64,000 bases of DNA from the NCBI GenBank assembly GCA_031763025.1, contig JASSKH010000002.1, positions 12,393,468 through 12,457,467 on the forward strand, read 5' to 3'. The notes below the pieces were generated by a model. It did no database searches, was not told where the DNA came from, and saw nothing but the letters and a program-made list of their open reading frames with translations. The stretch's first letter is position 1. Every line of letters starts with the position of its first letter. The translations under genes and the position numbers were made by a program. This document shows positions 63,896 through 64,000 of the stretch, one piece after another. This DNA is from Macrocystis pyrifera. Its lineage: Eukaryota > Sar > Phaeophyceae > Laminariales > Laminariaceae.

Positions 63896-64000
63896 CTTGC
63901 ATAAAAAAAATGATAAGCGGAAAGCGCGAAAGCGTGAGTTGGCTACATTCGATGAAAATCGACGAGCAGTGGGAATGCTGAACCCTATGCGCGACAAAAA

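Overview
The window looks like repeat-dominated nuclear DNA from a eukaryote. There are no bacterial-style gene runs, and the longest open frame is under 300 codons. CAG/CTG and TAG/TAC trinucleotide tracts are everywhere. Every recognisable protein is a broken piece of a mobile element or of a multi-domain eukaryotic family: an ankyrin exon, OTU cysteine proteases, a PIF1/Helitron helicase, and Ty3/gypsy RNase H and integrase. This mix, together with the ankyrin style, is compatible with a stramenopile alga such as a brown alga. The sequence alone does not fix the lineage, so the assignment is tentative.

Layout. 1-6.9 kb: an exact 349-bp-period duplication, a TTACCAGAAAACGG-type repeat, and a duplicated exon next to an ankyrin exon. 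6.9-13.3 kb: left arm of a large inverted duplication, interrupted by an OTU-like ORF with a 36-bp poly(G) and a CAG satellite. 13.4-25.8 kb: stop-riddled coding remnants, including two copies of a new coiled-coil ORF family, a short TIR element and several small repeats. 25.96-29.77 kb: a 3.8-kb block built on GATCTG tandem repeats, present again at 55.05-58.83 kb. 31.1-35.7 kb: right arm of the inverted duplication. 35.9-38.2 kb: a Helitron-type helicase followed by an OTU domain, both on the minus strand. 38.9-41.0 kb: a satellite interrupted by a poly(A)-tailed insertion. 41.7-46.7 kb: minisatellites, T-rich tandem repeats and a third coiled-coil copy. 47.4-51 kb: a decayed Ty3/gypsy element. 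52-54.9 kb: a minisatellite, a possible terminal exon and further repeats. 55-60.2 kb: the second 3.8-kb block plus copies of the 42-44 kb repeats. 60.3-61 kb: a cluster of CCTCTAGAGG-like palindromes. The last kilobases hold a possible exon, a 230-bp duplication and a tRNA-like sequence with a T-run terminator.

Nothing here forms a working pathway. The region reads as a sink for transposable elements, satellites and segmental duplications. The observations most worth following are the three-copy (possibly four-copy) coiled-coil ORF family with a conserved C-terminal module, the strongly over-represented palindrome RTACCWGGTAY in unrelated contexts, the collinear inverted duplication centred near 22 kb, the OTU-linked Helitron helicase, and the palindrome cluster at 60.3-61 kb. 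All homologies were read by eye; no database or alignment program was run.
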